64,000 nt of DNA from Sphingomonas daechungensis (GTDB lineage: Bacteria; Pseudomonadota; Alphaproteobacteria; Sphingomonadales; Sphingomonadaceae), in assembly GCF_014489495.1 (NCBI RefSeq), contig NZ_CP060780.1, positions 2,367,001-2,431,000 on the forward strand, in the 5' to 3' direction. Position 1 is the stretch's first letter. Each line of letters begins with the position of its first letter. The notes under the pieces were generated by a model, which saw only the letters and a list, made by a program, of their open reading frames with translations, was not told the origin of the DNA and searched no databases. Below are positions 18,016 through 26,992 of the stretch, one piece after another. A program made the translations under genes and the position numbers.

Positions 18016-18585
18016 CTAGCCTTCGATAATCACTTCCGTGCCGAGCTTGGTGAAGCCGAACAGCTTCTCCGCAAACTTCATCGGCATGCGAACGCAGCCG
18101 TGGCTCGCCGGATACCCGGGGTTCACGCCGCCGTGGAGCGCAATGCCATATTCGTCGATGCGCTGCATGTAGGGCATGGACGCATTGTTATACTTCCTCG
18201 AGCGATAGTCCTTTCGCTTCTCGAGAATCTTCCAGAAGCCCAGCGGCGTCACCATTCCGGTCTTGGCGCTGGAGATCGAGGCCGCGCCAACAAGGACGTC
18301 GCCGCGATAGACGTATGCGGTCTGCACCAGCAGATCGATGACGATCTTCGGATTCCCCTCCGTCGGCACCGTCTCCGCCCAGACGAAATTGCCTGGCGTC
18401 AGGAAGGCCTTGCCGAACGTGTCGACCATGGCCTTGTGCGCCTTCTCCGCATTGCCCTGGGTCCAACGGTACGGAAGCGGCTGGGCGACCGGTTCGGCCA
18501 CCTTCGGCGGCGGCGGCGGAGCCGTTTCGCAGCCCGCTAGCACCAGCGCAGTAACAACCACTAAACCCTTGATGAGTTTACGCAT
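18016..18585 (-). CDS. L,D-transpeptidase (YkuD) lipoprotein
   Basis: About 189 residues from the ATG at 18585. Lipoprotein signal ends in the lipobox VLAGC, followed by a Pro-rich linker. The YkuD catalytic domain occupies the C-terminal 120 residues, with the active-site motif HGG...PASHGCVRMP; the Cys is the nucleophile. The enzyme makes 3-3 crosslinks in peptidoglycan or attaches proteins to it, and it acts in the periplasm. Its end is two bases from the convergent paaG stop. Its presence among the paa genes looks accidental. Confidence 0.88.
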   Translation of the reverse strand: MRKLIKGLVVVTALVLAGCETAPPPPPKVAEPVAQPLPYRWTQGNAEKAHKAMVDTFGKAFLTPGNFVWAETVPTEGNPKIVIDLLVQTAYVYRGDVLVGAASISSAKTGMVTPLGFWKILEKRKDYRSRKYNNASMPYMQRIDEYGIALHGGVNPGYPASHGCVRMPMKFAEKLFGFTKLGTEVIIEG

Positions 18586-18647
18586 TTTTAACCCCAGCGT
18601 TGCTCTTGGCGGCAGGATTGTCGCATTTTTCCGCCGCGCACAAGCGC

Positions 18648-19024
18648 TCAGGATTCTCCACCCGGAACCGGCCATCTACTGCGCCGAAATGCAACGCTTA
18701 AGGTGACCAGGACGACTGCAGCAGCAACCGTATCGGCGACCCAGTCGAGGATGTCCGCATCGCGATGCAATGCGGGGATTGCCTGAACCAGTTCGATGAA
18801 GGCTCCGAACAGCGACAGCCAAACACACAGGGCCAGGATCTTCGTGCGCGGATACGCAAAGAAGGCGAGTACCCGAGGACGGCGAACGCCGACATATGCT
18901 GGACCTTGTCCGATGGCTCGCCGGGAAGCTGCGGCGGGATCGGAATGATCGCCATGACGAACGCGAACACAGTCGCGGCCCAGAATGTCATTCGGAGAAT
19001 CGTGAGGCGCCGCTCTTGGGTCAT
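18648..19024 (-). CDS. VanZ-like small membrane protein, frameshifted
   Basis: About 126 residues with about four membrane segments once one G is restored at about 18872: MTFWAATVFAFVMAIIP, then SDKVQHMSAFAVLGVLAFFAYP, LALCVWLSLFGAFIELVQAIP, and DWVADTVAAAVVLVTLSVAF. The order DK-x-x-H...E-x-x-Q...D-x-x-A-D matches the VanZ family, whose biochemical role is not settled. It lies between the L,D-transpeptidase and paaZ and is divergent from paaZ across 60 bases. Confidence 0.75.
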
Positions 19025-19084
19025 CGGCGCTCCTATTGCGTCGCGAGACCGCTGCCCGCAATGACGCCGCGGCGAGGTGACCCG

Positions 19085-21103
19085 ATGACCGTGCAATTGT
19101 TGAATTACGCTTTCGACCGTTGGACCCCTGGCGAAGGCAAGCTCGCGGAGCTCCAGAGCGCAATTGACGGTGCGCCGGTCGCGACGACGGGATCGGGCGG
19201 CATCGACTTCGGCGAAATGCTGAAGCACGCCAGGGATGTTGGCGGGCCGGCCTTGCGCAAGCTGACCTTCCACGAGCGGGCGCGAGTGCTGAAGGCGCTC
19301 GGCCAGGCGATCATGGCCCGCAAGGAAGAGCTGTACGAGCTCAACTACCTCACCGGCGCGACCCGCAAGGACGGGTGGATCGACATCGAAGGCGGCGCGG
19401 GCACGCTGTTTTCCTTTTCGTCCAAGGGCCGTCGCGAGCTTCCCGACGCGCATGTACTGATGGATGGCGCGGTCGAGCCCTTGTCCAAGTCGGGCAGCTT
19501 CGTCGGTCAGCACATCTACACGCCGCTGCAGGGCGCGGCGGTGCACATCAACGCCTTCAACTTCCCGGTCTGGGGAATGTTGGAGAAGCTCGCGCCCACT
19601 TTCCTCGCGGGCGTTCCCGCAATCGTGAAGCCGGCATCCTCGACTGCTTATCTCACCGAGGCGGCGGTCCGGATCATGACGGACTCCGGCGTTCTCCCAA
19701 CGGGCGCGTTGCAGCTGATCGTGGGCGGGGTCGGCGACCTGTTCGATCATCTTACCGGACAGGACGTCGTCAGTTTCACCGGTTCCGCATCGACAGCACT
19801 GAAGCTCCGCACCCATCCGACCGTCATGCGCGAGTCGGTTCGCTTCATCGCCGAGCAGGACAGCCTCAACGCCTCGGTGCTTGGACCAGACGCGGCCCCT
19901 AGCACGCCGGAGTTCGATCTTTTCGTCCGCGAAGTCGCGATCGAAATGACGGTGAAAGCGGGTCAGAAGTGCACGGCCATCCGCCGCGCCATGGCGCCGG
20001 CTGCATACCTAGATGCGGTCCAGCAGGCGCTGGCCGAAAAGCTCGCATCGACGAAAGTTGGCGATCCGCGATCCGCGGACACGCGCATGGGCGCGCTCGT
20101 CAGCCTGTCGCAGCGTGACGATGTACGGCAGAAGATCGCGGAGCTTGAAGCAGCCGGCGCGAGGATCGTCGCGGGTAACCCGTCGGCCGATTCGGCAGTC
20201 GCAGGCGGAGCGTTCCTCCCGCCAGTTCTCCTGCGCACCGACGATCCGTGGTCGACGGTGGCCGTCCACGATGTCGAGCCGTTCGGTCCGGTTTCGACAA
20301 TCATGCCCTACCGCGACCTAGACGATGCCATTGCGCTAGCAAACCGCGGCAAAGGCAGCCTGGCGCTATCGCTCTTCACCCATTCCGCCGACGCTGCGCG
20401 CGACTTCATCGGTGGTGCCGCGGCCTACCACGGGCGAATGCTTGTCATCGACCGCACCAACTCGAAGGAATCGACCGGGCACGGTTCTCCCCTGCCCGTC
20501 CTCGTCCACGGCGGCCCCGGACGCGCGGGCGGCGGCGAGGAAATGGGCGGCATTCGCGGCGTGAAGCACTACATGCAGCGCACCGCGATCCAGTCGTCCC
20601 CGACCATGATCGCCGCGATCACCGGACAATATGTGCCGGGCGCGCCGAAGCACCTTATCGACGTTCATCCCTTCCGGCGAACCATGTCCGAACTTGAGAT
20701 CGGCGACACATGGAAGACCGAAAGCCGGACGGTCAGCATTGCCGACATCGAGCATTTCGCGGAATTCACCGGCGACAAATTCTATGCCCACATGGATGAG
20801 GAAGCGGCCAAGGCCTCACCGATCTTCGAAGGCCGCGTCGCTCACGGCTACCTGATCCTGAGCTTCGCGGCGGGCCTGTTCGTCGATCCGGATCCGGGTC
20901 CCGTGCTGGCCAACACAGGCCTTGAGAATCTCCGTTTCCTGATTCCGCTCTATCCGGGCGATTCCATGCGGGTCGAACTCAGTGTTCGGTCGAAGTCGCT
21001 GAAGAGCGAGGAAACCGGAGTGGTTCGCTGGGCGGTCGAAGTCTTCAACCAGAAGGACGAGTTGGTCGCCACTTACGACCTTCTCACCGAGAACGTGCCC
21101 TAA
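19085..21103 (+). CDS. paaZ: Oxepin-CoA hydrolase/aldehyde dehydrogenase PaaZ
   Basis: 672 residues, close to the 681 of E. coli PaaZ. The N-terminal aldehyde dehydrogenase domain (to about 520) has [15 protein letters not shown] and the catalytic Cys in [13 protein letters not shown]; the C-terminal MaoC-type hydratase domain (about 545-672) has [16 protein letters not shown] and [10 protein letters not shown]. PaaZ opens the oxepin ring and oxidises the aldehyde formed. Start ATG 19085 follows GAGGTGA. Unlike paaABCE it is on the plus strand, with its own promoter region. It converges on the XRE gene, with ends overlapping by four bases. Confidence 0.93.
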   Translation: MTVQLLNYAFDRWTPGEGKLAELQSAIDGAPVATTGSGGIDFGEMLKHARDVGGPALRKLTFHERARVLKALGQAIMARKEELYELNYLTGATRKDGWIDIEGGAGTLFSFSSKGRRELPDAHVLMDGAVEPLSKSGSFVGQHIYTPLQGAAVHINAFNFPVWGMLEKLAPTFLAGVPAIVKPASSTAYLTEAAVRIMTDSGVLPTGALQLIVGGVGDLFDHLTGQDVVSFTGSASTALKLRTHPTVMRESVRFIAEQDSLNASVLGPDAAPSTPEFDLFVREVAIEMTVKAGQKCTAIRRAMAPAAYLDAVQQALAEKLASTKVGDPRSADTRMGALVSLSQRDDVRQKIAELEAAGARIVAGNPSADSAVAGGAFLPPVLLRTDDPWSTVAVHDVEPFGPVSTIMPYRDLDDAIALANRGKGSLALSLFTHSADAARDFIGGAAAYHGRMLVIDRTNSKESTGHGSPLPVLVHGGPGRAGGGEEMGGIRGVKHYMQRTAIQSSPTMIAAITGQYVPGAPKHLIDVHPFRRTMSELEIGDTWKTESRTVSIADIEHFAEFTGDKFYAHMDEEAAKASPIFEGRVAHGYLILSFAAGLFVDPDPGPVLANTGLENLRFLIPLYPGDSMRVELSVRSKSLKSEETGVVRWAVEVFNQKDELVATYDLLTENVP

Positions 21104-21667
21104 AGCGAACGCACCAGCTTCGTGGCGACGGCAATCCATGGCGGGTTGGCGACGATCTGCTGCCGCCCACCGGCTCCCGGCGGCAGAAGTTGCAGCCGTT
21201 CCGCATCGCGGTCGATGAGGCGGCCGAACAGGAAGCGACCGGCCGGTCTCGGCACCAGGACGTCCCGGTTGAGAGCGCCAGCGAATCCGTCGGCTTCGAC
21301 GGTCTCGCACCAAATCTCGTCCCCGGCCCGGTAATCGCCCTTGCTTGCTGAGACGGTGATAGCGACCTGACCGCCCTTCGGCCGCGGAGGGACGACGACG
21401 CTCGTGCGCTTGGGGGCAGTTGCACCAAGAACGCCAAGCACCGCAACCACAGGCAGCTCAACCTTTTCGCCGCCACCGCCATCAACCAGATCCGCGGCGT
21501 CGACCCCAAGGGCCTCGGCGATCCGGTTCAGCCAGATGATCGAGACGGTCCGCATCCCCGTCTCCAACCGGCCGATGGTCTGCGGCGTGGTCGGGGATTA
21601 CATGCCTTCGCCACGTCGTCGAGGGTCATCCCCGTGCTCTCCTGACTTCCCGAATTCGCGTGATCAT
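21100..21667 (-). CDS. XRE-type regulator with S24/LexA-like C-terminal domain, frameshifted
   Basis: About 188 residues after restoring bases at about 21593-21597 and 21628-21633. The N-terminal helix-turn-helix reads TRIREVRRARGMTLDDVAKAC...TTPQTIGRLETGMRTVS...LNRIAEALGV, a typical XRE domain. The C-terminal part (GDYRAGDEIWCE..., RPAGRFLFGRLIDRD, WIAVATKLV) resembles the beta-rich S24 domain of phage repressors and LexA. I see no clear Ser-Met catalytic motif, so self-cleavage is doubtful. It is divergent from the DUF6456 gene; the 99-base gap contains AACC-TATAC-GGTT at about 21690, a possible but weak operator. Confidence 0.7.
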
Positions 21668-21766
21668 TGCCGCCCCGCCGCTTCTTAACCTATACGGTTT
21701 TTCCTCTGTCCTACAGATTTTCCATTGTGGCAAGTCACCCAGCGAATCGTTTGAACGGGAGGTTGG

Positions 21767-22267
21767 ATGACTCGGGATGGTAATGGACGCATCTTGGCAG
21801 AGCGCGCTATCGGCCCCAACAACGCGCCGAAGGCACGCTCATCAAAGGCACGAGCGGCCCGATCGGTTACCGTCAACCTCGCCGAATCTCCGCTCGGGTG
21901 GCTATTCTCGCGACAGTTGGTGACGCGCAGGCAGTTCGACGCGGGCGAGCAACTCCGCTCGGACTGGGAGCGAGCGCAGCTCGCGCCCCGGATCACCATG
22001 GCTTGGGATGCGGCACCGGTATCCGGGCGTCGCGGCGGGTCAGGCTCCGACGTCGACCTCGGCGGAGCGCAGATCGACGCCAAGCGCCGCTTCCAGTCCG
22101 CCATCGATGCTGCTGGCCCCGGCCTGTCCGACATTCTCTGGCGGGTCGTATGTTCCGGCGAAGGTATGCGGGAGGCCGAAAGCGCGCTGGGCTGGCCGGC
22201 GCGCGCCGGGAAGCTCGTGCTGACCCTCGCGCTCGACCGCATCGCGGACTATTACCGCATCCGCTAA
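21767..22267 (+). CDS. DUF6456 domain protein
   Basis: 166 residues, basic N-terminus (KARSSKARAARSV), then the region I recognise as DUF6456, ending LWRVVCSGEGMREAESALGWPARAGKLVLTLALDRIADYY. The final part resembles a helix-turn-helix, so a DNA-binding or regulatory role is plausible, but no function is established. ATG preceded by GGGAGG. It is divergent from the XRE regulator and followed after 59 bases by the glutathione transferase gene. Confidence 0.75.
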   Translation: MTRDGNGRILAERAIGPNNAPKARSSKARAARSVTVNLAESPLGWLFSRQLVTRRQFDAGEQLRSDWERAQLAPRITMAWDAAPVSGRRGGSGSDVDLGGAQIDAKRRFQSAIDAAGPGLSDILWRVVCSGEGMREAESALGWPARAGKLVLTLALDRIADYYRIR

Positions 22268-22326
22268 AATGCGCGGATGAGCGCCGTTACTGCGAACATT
22301 CGGACCATTCGAAGGAAGGCAGCGCA

Positions 22327-22993
22327 ATGATTCTCTATGGCTCGACCCTTCGTTCGCAAGGTTGCGGCCTACATGCACGAGAAGGGCCTCGAATTTGAAT
22401 TGAAGGGGACCGGCTTTCCTAACCATTCGCCGGAGTTCTGCGAGGCCAGCCCGTTCAAGAAGATGCCGGCCCTGCAAGACGGCGACTATTGCCTCGCGGA
22501 TTCCAGTGCGATCATCCACTACCTGGAAGCGAAGCACCCGACACCGTCTCTGATCCCGGCCGACCCCAAGCTCGGGCAAGGTCGTCTGGTTCGATGAGTT
22601 TTCCGACACGATCATGGCCGCCTGCGGGCCAAGATGTTCTTCAACCGCATCGTCGGCCCGCGCTTCATTGGGATTCCGGGTGACCAGGACGCTGCCGACC
22701 TCGCGGAACGCAGCGAACTTCCGCCGATTCTCGATTACATCGAGCGCGTCGCGCCAGAGGGCGACGGCTACCTGGTCGGGGATTCGCTCACCGTCGCGGA
22801 CATTTCCGTCGCGAGCCCGTTCGTGAACTTGCGGCACCTCAGGACCGAGCTTGATGAAAGCCGTTACCCGAAGACGATCGCCTATGTTCAGCGGATCCTG
22901 TCCCGCCCAGCTTTGCTCCGCTCGTGGAAAGCGAAACCGCCCTTCTCGAGCGTACGGCGGTTCCTGCCGAATAAGAAAACGCCGCGCCCGTAG
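22327..22993 (+). CDS. Glutathione S-transferase family protein, several frameshifts
   Basis: About 220 residues. The start MILYGSTL is followed by the thioredoxin-like N-terminal domain (FVRKVAAYMHEKGLEFE, KKMPALQDGDYCLADSSAIIHYLEAKHP) and the helical C-terminal domain (MFFNRIVGPRF, YLVGDSLTVADISVASPFVN). The ADSSAIIHYL motif binds the gamma-glutamyl part of glutathione. Frame breaks lie at about 22350 (two or more bases lost, with the expected SP of the Ser-Pro motif missing), 22577 and 22633. Substrate cannot be told. It ends within a strong terminator hairpin. Confidence 0.78.
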
Positions 22994-23006
22994 TTGCGGG
23001 CGCGGC
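22981..23006. terminator. Bidirectional terminator between convergent genes
   Basis: GCCGCGCCCG at 22981-22990 pairs perfectly with CGGGCGCGGC at 22997-23006 around TAGTTG. The GST stop codon lies in the loop, and the convergent Q/N-rich gene ends at 23029, so the hairpin can serve both strands. An A-rich stretch (AATAAGAAAAC) precedes it, which gives a T-rich tail on the minus strand. Confidence 0.75.
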
Positions 23007-23028
23007 GCTTCCTTCAAGACCTCAAGCG

Positions 23029-23529
23029 TCAGATGTTGCCGCTCGAACCTTCGATGTCGCTTTCGCTGTCCTGCGAGCGCTCCGAGTTGCGTTCGATATC
23101 GCTCTGGTTCGACGCTCCGCGACCTTGCTCGGCAAAGCCCGATTCGGGACTTCCGCCTTGCTGCAGATATTCGCCGGAATCCTCGTTCTGGTTGCCGACA
23201 AAGCCGCCATCGGGGCTCTGGCCCGACTGTGACTGGGATCCGCCGAGATTCGACTGGTCGCTCTGGCTCAGCGTATCCGTGTCGCTCTGATTGGCCTGAC
23301 CGGTCGAGCTCTGCCCGCCACTCTGGCCATATTCCTGGTCGCCCTGGTTGCCGAGACCCGGTTCCTGGGAACCGGAGCCGCCCTGCTGACCGGTCGACTG
23401 CGGGTTCTGGTTCTGCCCGAACTGCTGCTGGGACTGCTGTCCCTGCTCGTTCTGGTTCTGCTGGCCCAAAGGCTGCTGCTGTCCGCTGCCTTCGTTCTGG
23501 TCACGGGTCTGCTCGCGTTCGCCTTCCAT
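23029..23529 (-). CDS. Hydrophilic disordered Gln/Gly/Ser/Asn-rich protein
   Basis: 166 residues from the ATG at 23529 (MEGEREQTRDQNEGSG), behind GGAGAG; the open frame extends upstream but with a very different composition. The whole protein is low complexity, dominated by Q, G, S, N, D and E. It has almost no hydrophobic residues, one aromatic every 30 or so, no Cys, and acidic ends (SDIERNSERSQDSESDIEGSSG). No signal peptide, no repeats of fixed length. This composition is typical of intrinsically disordered hydrophilins. I do not recognise a family and assign no function. Confidence 0.6.
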   Translation of the reverse strand: MEGEREQTRDQNEGSGQQQPLGQQNQNEQGQQSQQQFGQNQNPQSTGQQGGSGSQEPGLGNQGDQEYGQSGGQSSTGQANQSDTDTLSQSDQSNLGGSQSQSGQSPDGGFVGNQNEDSGEYLQQGGSPESGFAEQGRGASNQSDIERNSERSQDSESDIEGSSGNI

Positions 23530-23670
23530 GCTCACTCTCCTACTCGCATCGCCCCGCTTGCTCTCGAATGCATAACAGGGGGAGCGGGACAGCCGTTCCG
23601 CCAGCCCTGACCGGATTGCGACGAATGGAAAGCGCGAGTGCCCTTTTCTCGACGAACGGATTGAAACCGC

Positions 23671-23704
23671 AAAGAAAAAGGCCGCCGGATTGCTCCAGCG
23701 GCCC
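23671..23704 (-). terminator. Rho-independent terminator of the rpsF-rpsR-rplI operon
   Basis: On the minus strand GGGCCGC (23704-23698) pairs with GGCGGCC (23686-23680), with a further GGA/TCC pairing inside and a small loop, followed by TTTTTCTTT (23679-23671). It lies 24 bases after the rplI stop. Strong stem plus T-run make this the clearest intrinsic terminator in the window. Confidence 0.85.
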
Positions 23705-23727
23705 AAATTTCCGACGTCGAAAAGAGC

Positions 23728-24375
23728 TTACTGCTCGTCTTCGGCCGTCTCGGCAGCCTCAGCTTCAGCGGCCGGAGCTTCCTCGGCTTCAGCCTCAGCC
23801 TCGGCCGGAGCGGCTTCCGCCTCCTCCGTTGCCGGAGTTTCGGGAGCGAGGTCCTCCGCGGCCGGAGCAGCCTCGTCCTCGAACATCTGGGCAAGGACGT
23901 CGACGCCCTGCGCCTGCAGGTCCGCCTCTTCCGGCGAACGCGCGACGTTGACCTTCACGACGACCGAGACTTCCGGATGCAGCGCAACCTTCACCTCGTG
24001 AACGCCGATGGTCTTGATCGGACGATCGAGAACGATCTGGCTCTTGACGACCTTGGCACCGTCGGCGTCGAGCGCCTCGACGATGTCGCGGGCCGAAACC
24101 GAACCGTACAGCTGGCCCGTGTTCGAAGCCTGGCGGATCAGCTGAACCGTCTTGCCATCGACGCCCTTGGCCGACTTCTCAGCATCGGTGCGACGCTCGG
24201 CGTTGTCCGCCTCGATCTTCGCGCGATTAGCCTCGAAGACCTTGCGGTTCGACTCGTTGGCACGGAGCGCCTTCTTGTTCGGCAGCAGATAGTTGCGCGC
24301 GAAACCGTTCTTGACGGTGACGACGTCGCCAATGCTGCCGAGCTTTTCGACGCGTTCGAGCAGGATGACTTCCAT
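23728..24375 (-). CDS. rplI: 50S ribosomal protein L9 with long acidic tail
   Basis: 215 residues; L9 is usually about 150. Residues 1-50 are the conserved rRNA-binding domain (MEVILLERVEKLGSIGD, VKNGFARNYLLPNKKA), then the connecting helix and the C-terminal domain ending in VALHPEVSVVVKVNVARS near residue 162. The last 50 residues are an Ala/Glu-rich tail (for example AEAEAEAEEAPAAEAEAA), probably disordered, as seen in some alphaproteobacterial L9 proteins. Last gene of the rpsF-rpsR-rplI operon; terminator follows. Confidence 0.96.
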   Translation of the reverse strand: MEVILLERVEKLGSIGDVVTVKNGFARNYLLPNKKALRANESNRKVFEANRAKIEADNAERRTDAEKSAKGVDGKTVQLIRQASNTGQLYGSVSARDIVEALDADGAKVVKSQIVLDRPIKTIGVHEVKVALHPEVSVVVKVNVARSPEEADLQAQGVDVLAQMFEDEAAPAAEDLAPETPATEEAEAAPAEAEAEAEEAPAAEAEAAETAEDEQ

Positions 24376-24387
24376 GTCGTCCTCTCC

Positions 24388-24612
24388 TTACTTCACGACG
24401 TAGGGAAGCAGGCCGATGTGGCGGGCGCGCTTGATCGCCTTCGCCAGCTCACGCTGCTTCTTGGTGGACACCGCGGTGATGCGGCTCGGAACGATCTTGC
24501 CACGCTCGGACATGAAGCCCTGAAGCAGGCGGATGTCCTTGTAGTCGATCTTGGGGGCGTCCTTGCCGGAGAACGGGCAGCTCTTGCGGCGGCGGAAAAA
24601 TGCACGTGCCAT
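24388..24612 (-). CDS. rpsR: 30S ribosomal protein S18
   Basis: 74 residues, full length. Conserved S18 parts are [16 protein letters not shown] at the N-terminus, [25 protein letters not shown], and the basic C-terminal [21 protein letters not shown]. It binds S6 in the platform of the small subunit. Lies three bases after rpsF and 12 before rplI. One Cys at about residue 11 is present. Confidence 0.97.
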   Translation of the reverse strand: MARAFFRRRKSCPFSGKDAPKIDYKDIRLLQGFMSERGKIVPSRITAVSTKKQRELAKAIKRARHIGLLPYVVK

Positions 24613-24615
24613 GGG

Positions 24616-25050
24616 TTAGGCCTCCATCTCTTCGCCACGCGGGGCGCGGTCGCCACGGTCGCGGCCGAAGCCGCCGCGGTCACCACGATCACCACGATCG
24701 TCGCGCGGGCCACGCTCACGGTCGCGTTCGCCACGGCGCATCATCGCGGACGGACCGCTCTCATGCTCGTCGACGCGAAGGGTGAGGAAACGGATGACGT
24801 CCTCGTTGATGTTCGTCTGGCGCTCAAGCTCGGCAATGGCCGGCGCCGGCGCATCGATGTCGAGCGCGACGTAATGGGCCTTGCGGTTCTTAGCGATGCG
24901 ATAAGCAATGTTGCGGAGACCCCAGTTCTCCGTCCGGACGACCTTACCGCCATTGTCGGTAACGATCTTGGTAGCGTTTTCCGCAAGCGCATCGACCTGG
25001 GCCTGAGCCAGATCCTGACGCGCGAGGAAAACATGCTCGTAGAGCGGCAT
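24616..25050 (-). CDS. rpsF: 30S ribosomal protein S6 with Arg/Asp/Gly-rich tail
   Basis: 144 residues. The S6 core ([59 protein letters not shown]) covers about 97 residues. The remaining 45 are an Arg/Asp/Gly-rich tail ([21 protein letters not shown]) common in alphaproteobacterial S6. First gene of the operon. Its 5' region carries structured leader candidates that may mediate S6-S18 autoregulation. Confidence 0.97.
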   Translation of the reverse strand: MPLYEHVFLARQDLAQAQVDALAENATKIVTDNGGKVVRTENWGLRNIAYRIAKNRKAHYVALDIDAPAPAIAELERQTNINEDVIRFLTLRVDEHESGPSAMMRRGERDRERGPRDDRGDRGDRGGFGRDRGDRAPRGEEMEA

Positions 25051-25074
25051 GTTTCAATGCACCTATGTTGGCCG

Positions 25075-25151
25075 ATCGCTGACGTGCCCCAGTGGCACGC
25101 CCCTCCGGCTGTCTTCCAAAAAGCACAAGCGCGGAAGGTGACCCTCCGCGC
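25075..25151 (-). promoter_or_regulatory. Candidate structured leader of rpsF
   Basis: Two hairpins lie upstream of the rpsF start. One is GCGCGGA (25129-25135) with TCCGCGC (25145-25151); on the minus strand a CTTTTTGG stretch follows it, like an attenuator. The other is CGTGCC with GGCACG at about 25083-25099. A CCG triplet sits before the second hairpin, as expected for the known S6-S18 binding leader, but I have not matched the full consensus. Confidence 0.33.
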
Positions 25152-25247
25152 CAGCGGTGGGGCCTATGACGGAACAGCCCCCAAAACGCAAGTCCGGAGC
25201 GGAGCCGCCGCCACTCTCGTTCGTTACCGTTCCGGAAGGAGCTCACT

Positions 25248-25763
25248 ATGCGTAAACTTGCAATTGGCGGATCGCTCGCCGTGCTGGCCTTGGCAGGCTG
25301 CACCACGTCCGGCGTCGGCACGGGACAGTCGGCGGTCGGCAACGTCGGTGCGACATTCACTTACACTCAAACCGGTGCAACCCGAGGAACAATGGTCGCC
25401 AGCCTGACCAATGGGCAGGTGTTCCAGGGTCAATTCTTCCAGGTCACTCAGGAATCCCGGGTCACGGACTTCGGCTCGCTGTGGAATGGATGGGGTCCCG
25501 GCTGGGGTTGGGGTCGCGGCTGGGGCGGCCGTCGCTGGGTTACGGCTGGGGCGGATGGGGCCCTGGGGTCCGTCCGACGAAACGATCACCCACTACAGCG
25601 GCCAGATCCTCGCGAATTTGCAGGGCCGGGCGGGTTCATGCGATGCAACTTCTCTCTCGCCCGGCCGAGTTCCGGTATGGCCGGCGGCGGCGCAGGTCAG
25701 TGTCAGTTGCCGACGGGCGCAATCATCCATGCGCAGTTCCCAACGGCCTACGGCGCCTATTGA
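25248..25763 (+). CDS. Gly/Trp-rich lipoprotein of unknown function, frameshifted
   Basis: About 172 residues. Lipoprotein signal with lipobox LALAGC at residues 13-18 and a strong ribosome binding site (GGAAGGAG). The first part is Thr/Gly/Val-rich (GATFTYTQTGATRGTMVASL); the middle is a Gly/Trp repeat (WGPGWGWGRGWGG, GYGWGGWGP). The last part (ETITHYSGQILANLQG, MRCNFSL, GQCQLPTGAIIHAQFP) has two Cys likely joined. Three one-base deletions at about 25525, 25562 and 25630 bring the frame back to the original, so the stop at 25761-25763 is real. No family assigned. Confidence 0.65.
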   Translation: MRKLAIGGSLAVLALAGCTTSGVGTGQSAVGNVGATFTYTQTGATRGTMVASLTNGQVFQGQFFQVTQESRVTDFGSLWNGWGPGWGWGRGWGGRRWVTAGADGALGSVRRNDHPLQRPDPREFAGPGGFMRCNFSLARPSSGMAGGGAGQCQLPTGAIIHAQFPTAYGAY

Positions 25764-25772
25764 TTGCGGCGA

Positions 25773-25799
25773 AGGGCTCCCGATTGCGCCGGGAGCCCT
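25773..25799 (+). terminator. Hairpin terminator after the lipoprotein gene
   Basis: AGGGCTCCC at 25773-25781 pairs perfectly with GGGAGCCCT at 25791-25799 around a nine-base loop, ten bases after the lipoprotein stop codon. No T-run follows, so efficiency is uncertain. The next gene starts 20 bases downstream. Confidence 0.6.
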
Positions 25800-25819
25800 A
25801 GTCGTGGCACATCTGAGCC

Positions 25820-26992
25820 ATGGCGACGCAGCTCAAGTCGGTATCACCGACGAACGACCCGCTGGAGAACATGAGCCTCCCCGGATGGCTCTATTACGAT
25901 CCGGAATTCTTCGAAGCCGAAAAGCGCGCCTTCCTGCGGGCATCGCCGCAAGTCGTCTGTCACGAGAGCGAGATCGCGGAACCGGGCGAGTGGCGCACGC
26001 TGGAGTATCTTGGCGAGAGCATCATCGTCATTCGCGGCGACGACCGTCAGATCCGCGCCTTCTCGAATGTGTGCCGCCACCGCGGTTCGCGGCTCGTCGA
26101 CGGAACCGGTGGCTGCTCGAAGGTTCTGACTTGTCCCTATCACGCGTGGAGCTTTTCACGTGACGGGCGGCTTGTGGGCGTTCCGCACCGGCAGGAATAT
26201 CCGGGCTTGCAAACGGATCAGCTCAGCCTGTTCCCCGTCTCACTGGAGAACTGGCGCGGGTTCCTGTTCGTCACGCTCGAGCCCGGGGTCCCATCGGTAG
26301 CCGAAATCATGGCTCCGTACGAGCAAGAGATCGAGCCGTACCGTTTCGAGGAGCTGCGCCCGCTTCAGCAGGTCAGGCTCCGCCCCCGCGCGCTCAACTG
26401 GAAGACGATCTCCGACAATTATTCGGATCACCTGCATATCCCTGTCGGCCATCCCGGCCTGACCCGCCTGTTTGGACGCAGCTACCGGATCGAAGCACAG
26501 AATTGGGTCGACAAAATGGAGGGCGACCTCGTCGAAAAAGTCTCGGCCAATCCATCGGAGCGTGTCTATCAGCATCACTTGCCGAGGGTGGATCACCTGC
26601 CGGAAAGCCACCAGCGCAAGTGGCTGTATTACAAACTTTTCCCGAACGTCGCGTTCGATATCTACCCGGACCAGGTCGACTTCATGCAGTTCCTGCCGGT
26701 CAGTGCCACTGAGAGCGTCATTCGGGAGATCAGCTACGGCCTTCCCGACGACCGCCGCGAGATGAAGGCGGTCCGCTACCTCAACTGGCGCATCAATCGG
26801 CGAGTGAACGCCGAGGATACCGAGCTGATCACTCGCGTGCAGCTCGGCATGCAATCGCCCGCCTACGTCGCCGGTCCGCTAGGAACGAGCGAGGTTTGCC
26901 TTCGCAGTTTCGCCAAGAAGCTCAGGCGGATGATCCCGGAGGCGCGGCAGGAATCGCCTCCCCCAGAGGGATGGAGCCGCCGCGCGAATTGA
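25820..26992 (+). CDS. Rieske non-heme iron oxygenase alpha subunit
   Basis: 390 residues. The Rieske 2Fe-2S site is Cys85-x-His87 (NVCRHRGS) and Cys105-x-x-His108 (TCPYHAW). The catalytic domain has the iron ligands in SDNYSDHLHIPVGHPG (His205 and His210; Asp198 or Asp202 as the electron-bridging Asp). It hydroxylates or demethylates an organic substrate with O2; size and single-gene setting resemble ring-hydroxylating or N-demethylating oxygenases such as stachydrine or carnitine types, but the substrate is not determined. No ferredoxin or reductase gene lies beside it, so it must use a remote partner. Its last 71 bases overlap the convergent permease gene. Confidence 0.86.
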   Translation: MATQLKSVSPTNDPLENMSLPGWLYYDPEFFEAEKRAFLRASPQVVCHESEIAEPGEWRTLEYLGESIIVIRGDDRQIRAFSNVCRHRGSRLVDGTGGCSKVLTCPYHAWSFSRDGRLVGVPHRQEYPGLQTDQLSLFPVSLENWRGFLFVTLEPGVPSVAEIMAPYEQEIEPYRFEELRPLQQVRLRPRALNWKTISDNYSDHLHIPVGHPGLTRLFGRSYRIEAQNWVDKMEGDLVEKVSANPSERVYQHHLPRVDHLPESHQRKWLYYKLFPNVAFDIYPDQVDFMQFLPVSATESVIREISYGLPDDRREMKAVRYLNWRINRRVNAEDTELITRVQLGMQSPAYVAGPLGTSEVCLRSFAKKLRRMIPEARQESPPPEGWSRRAN

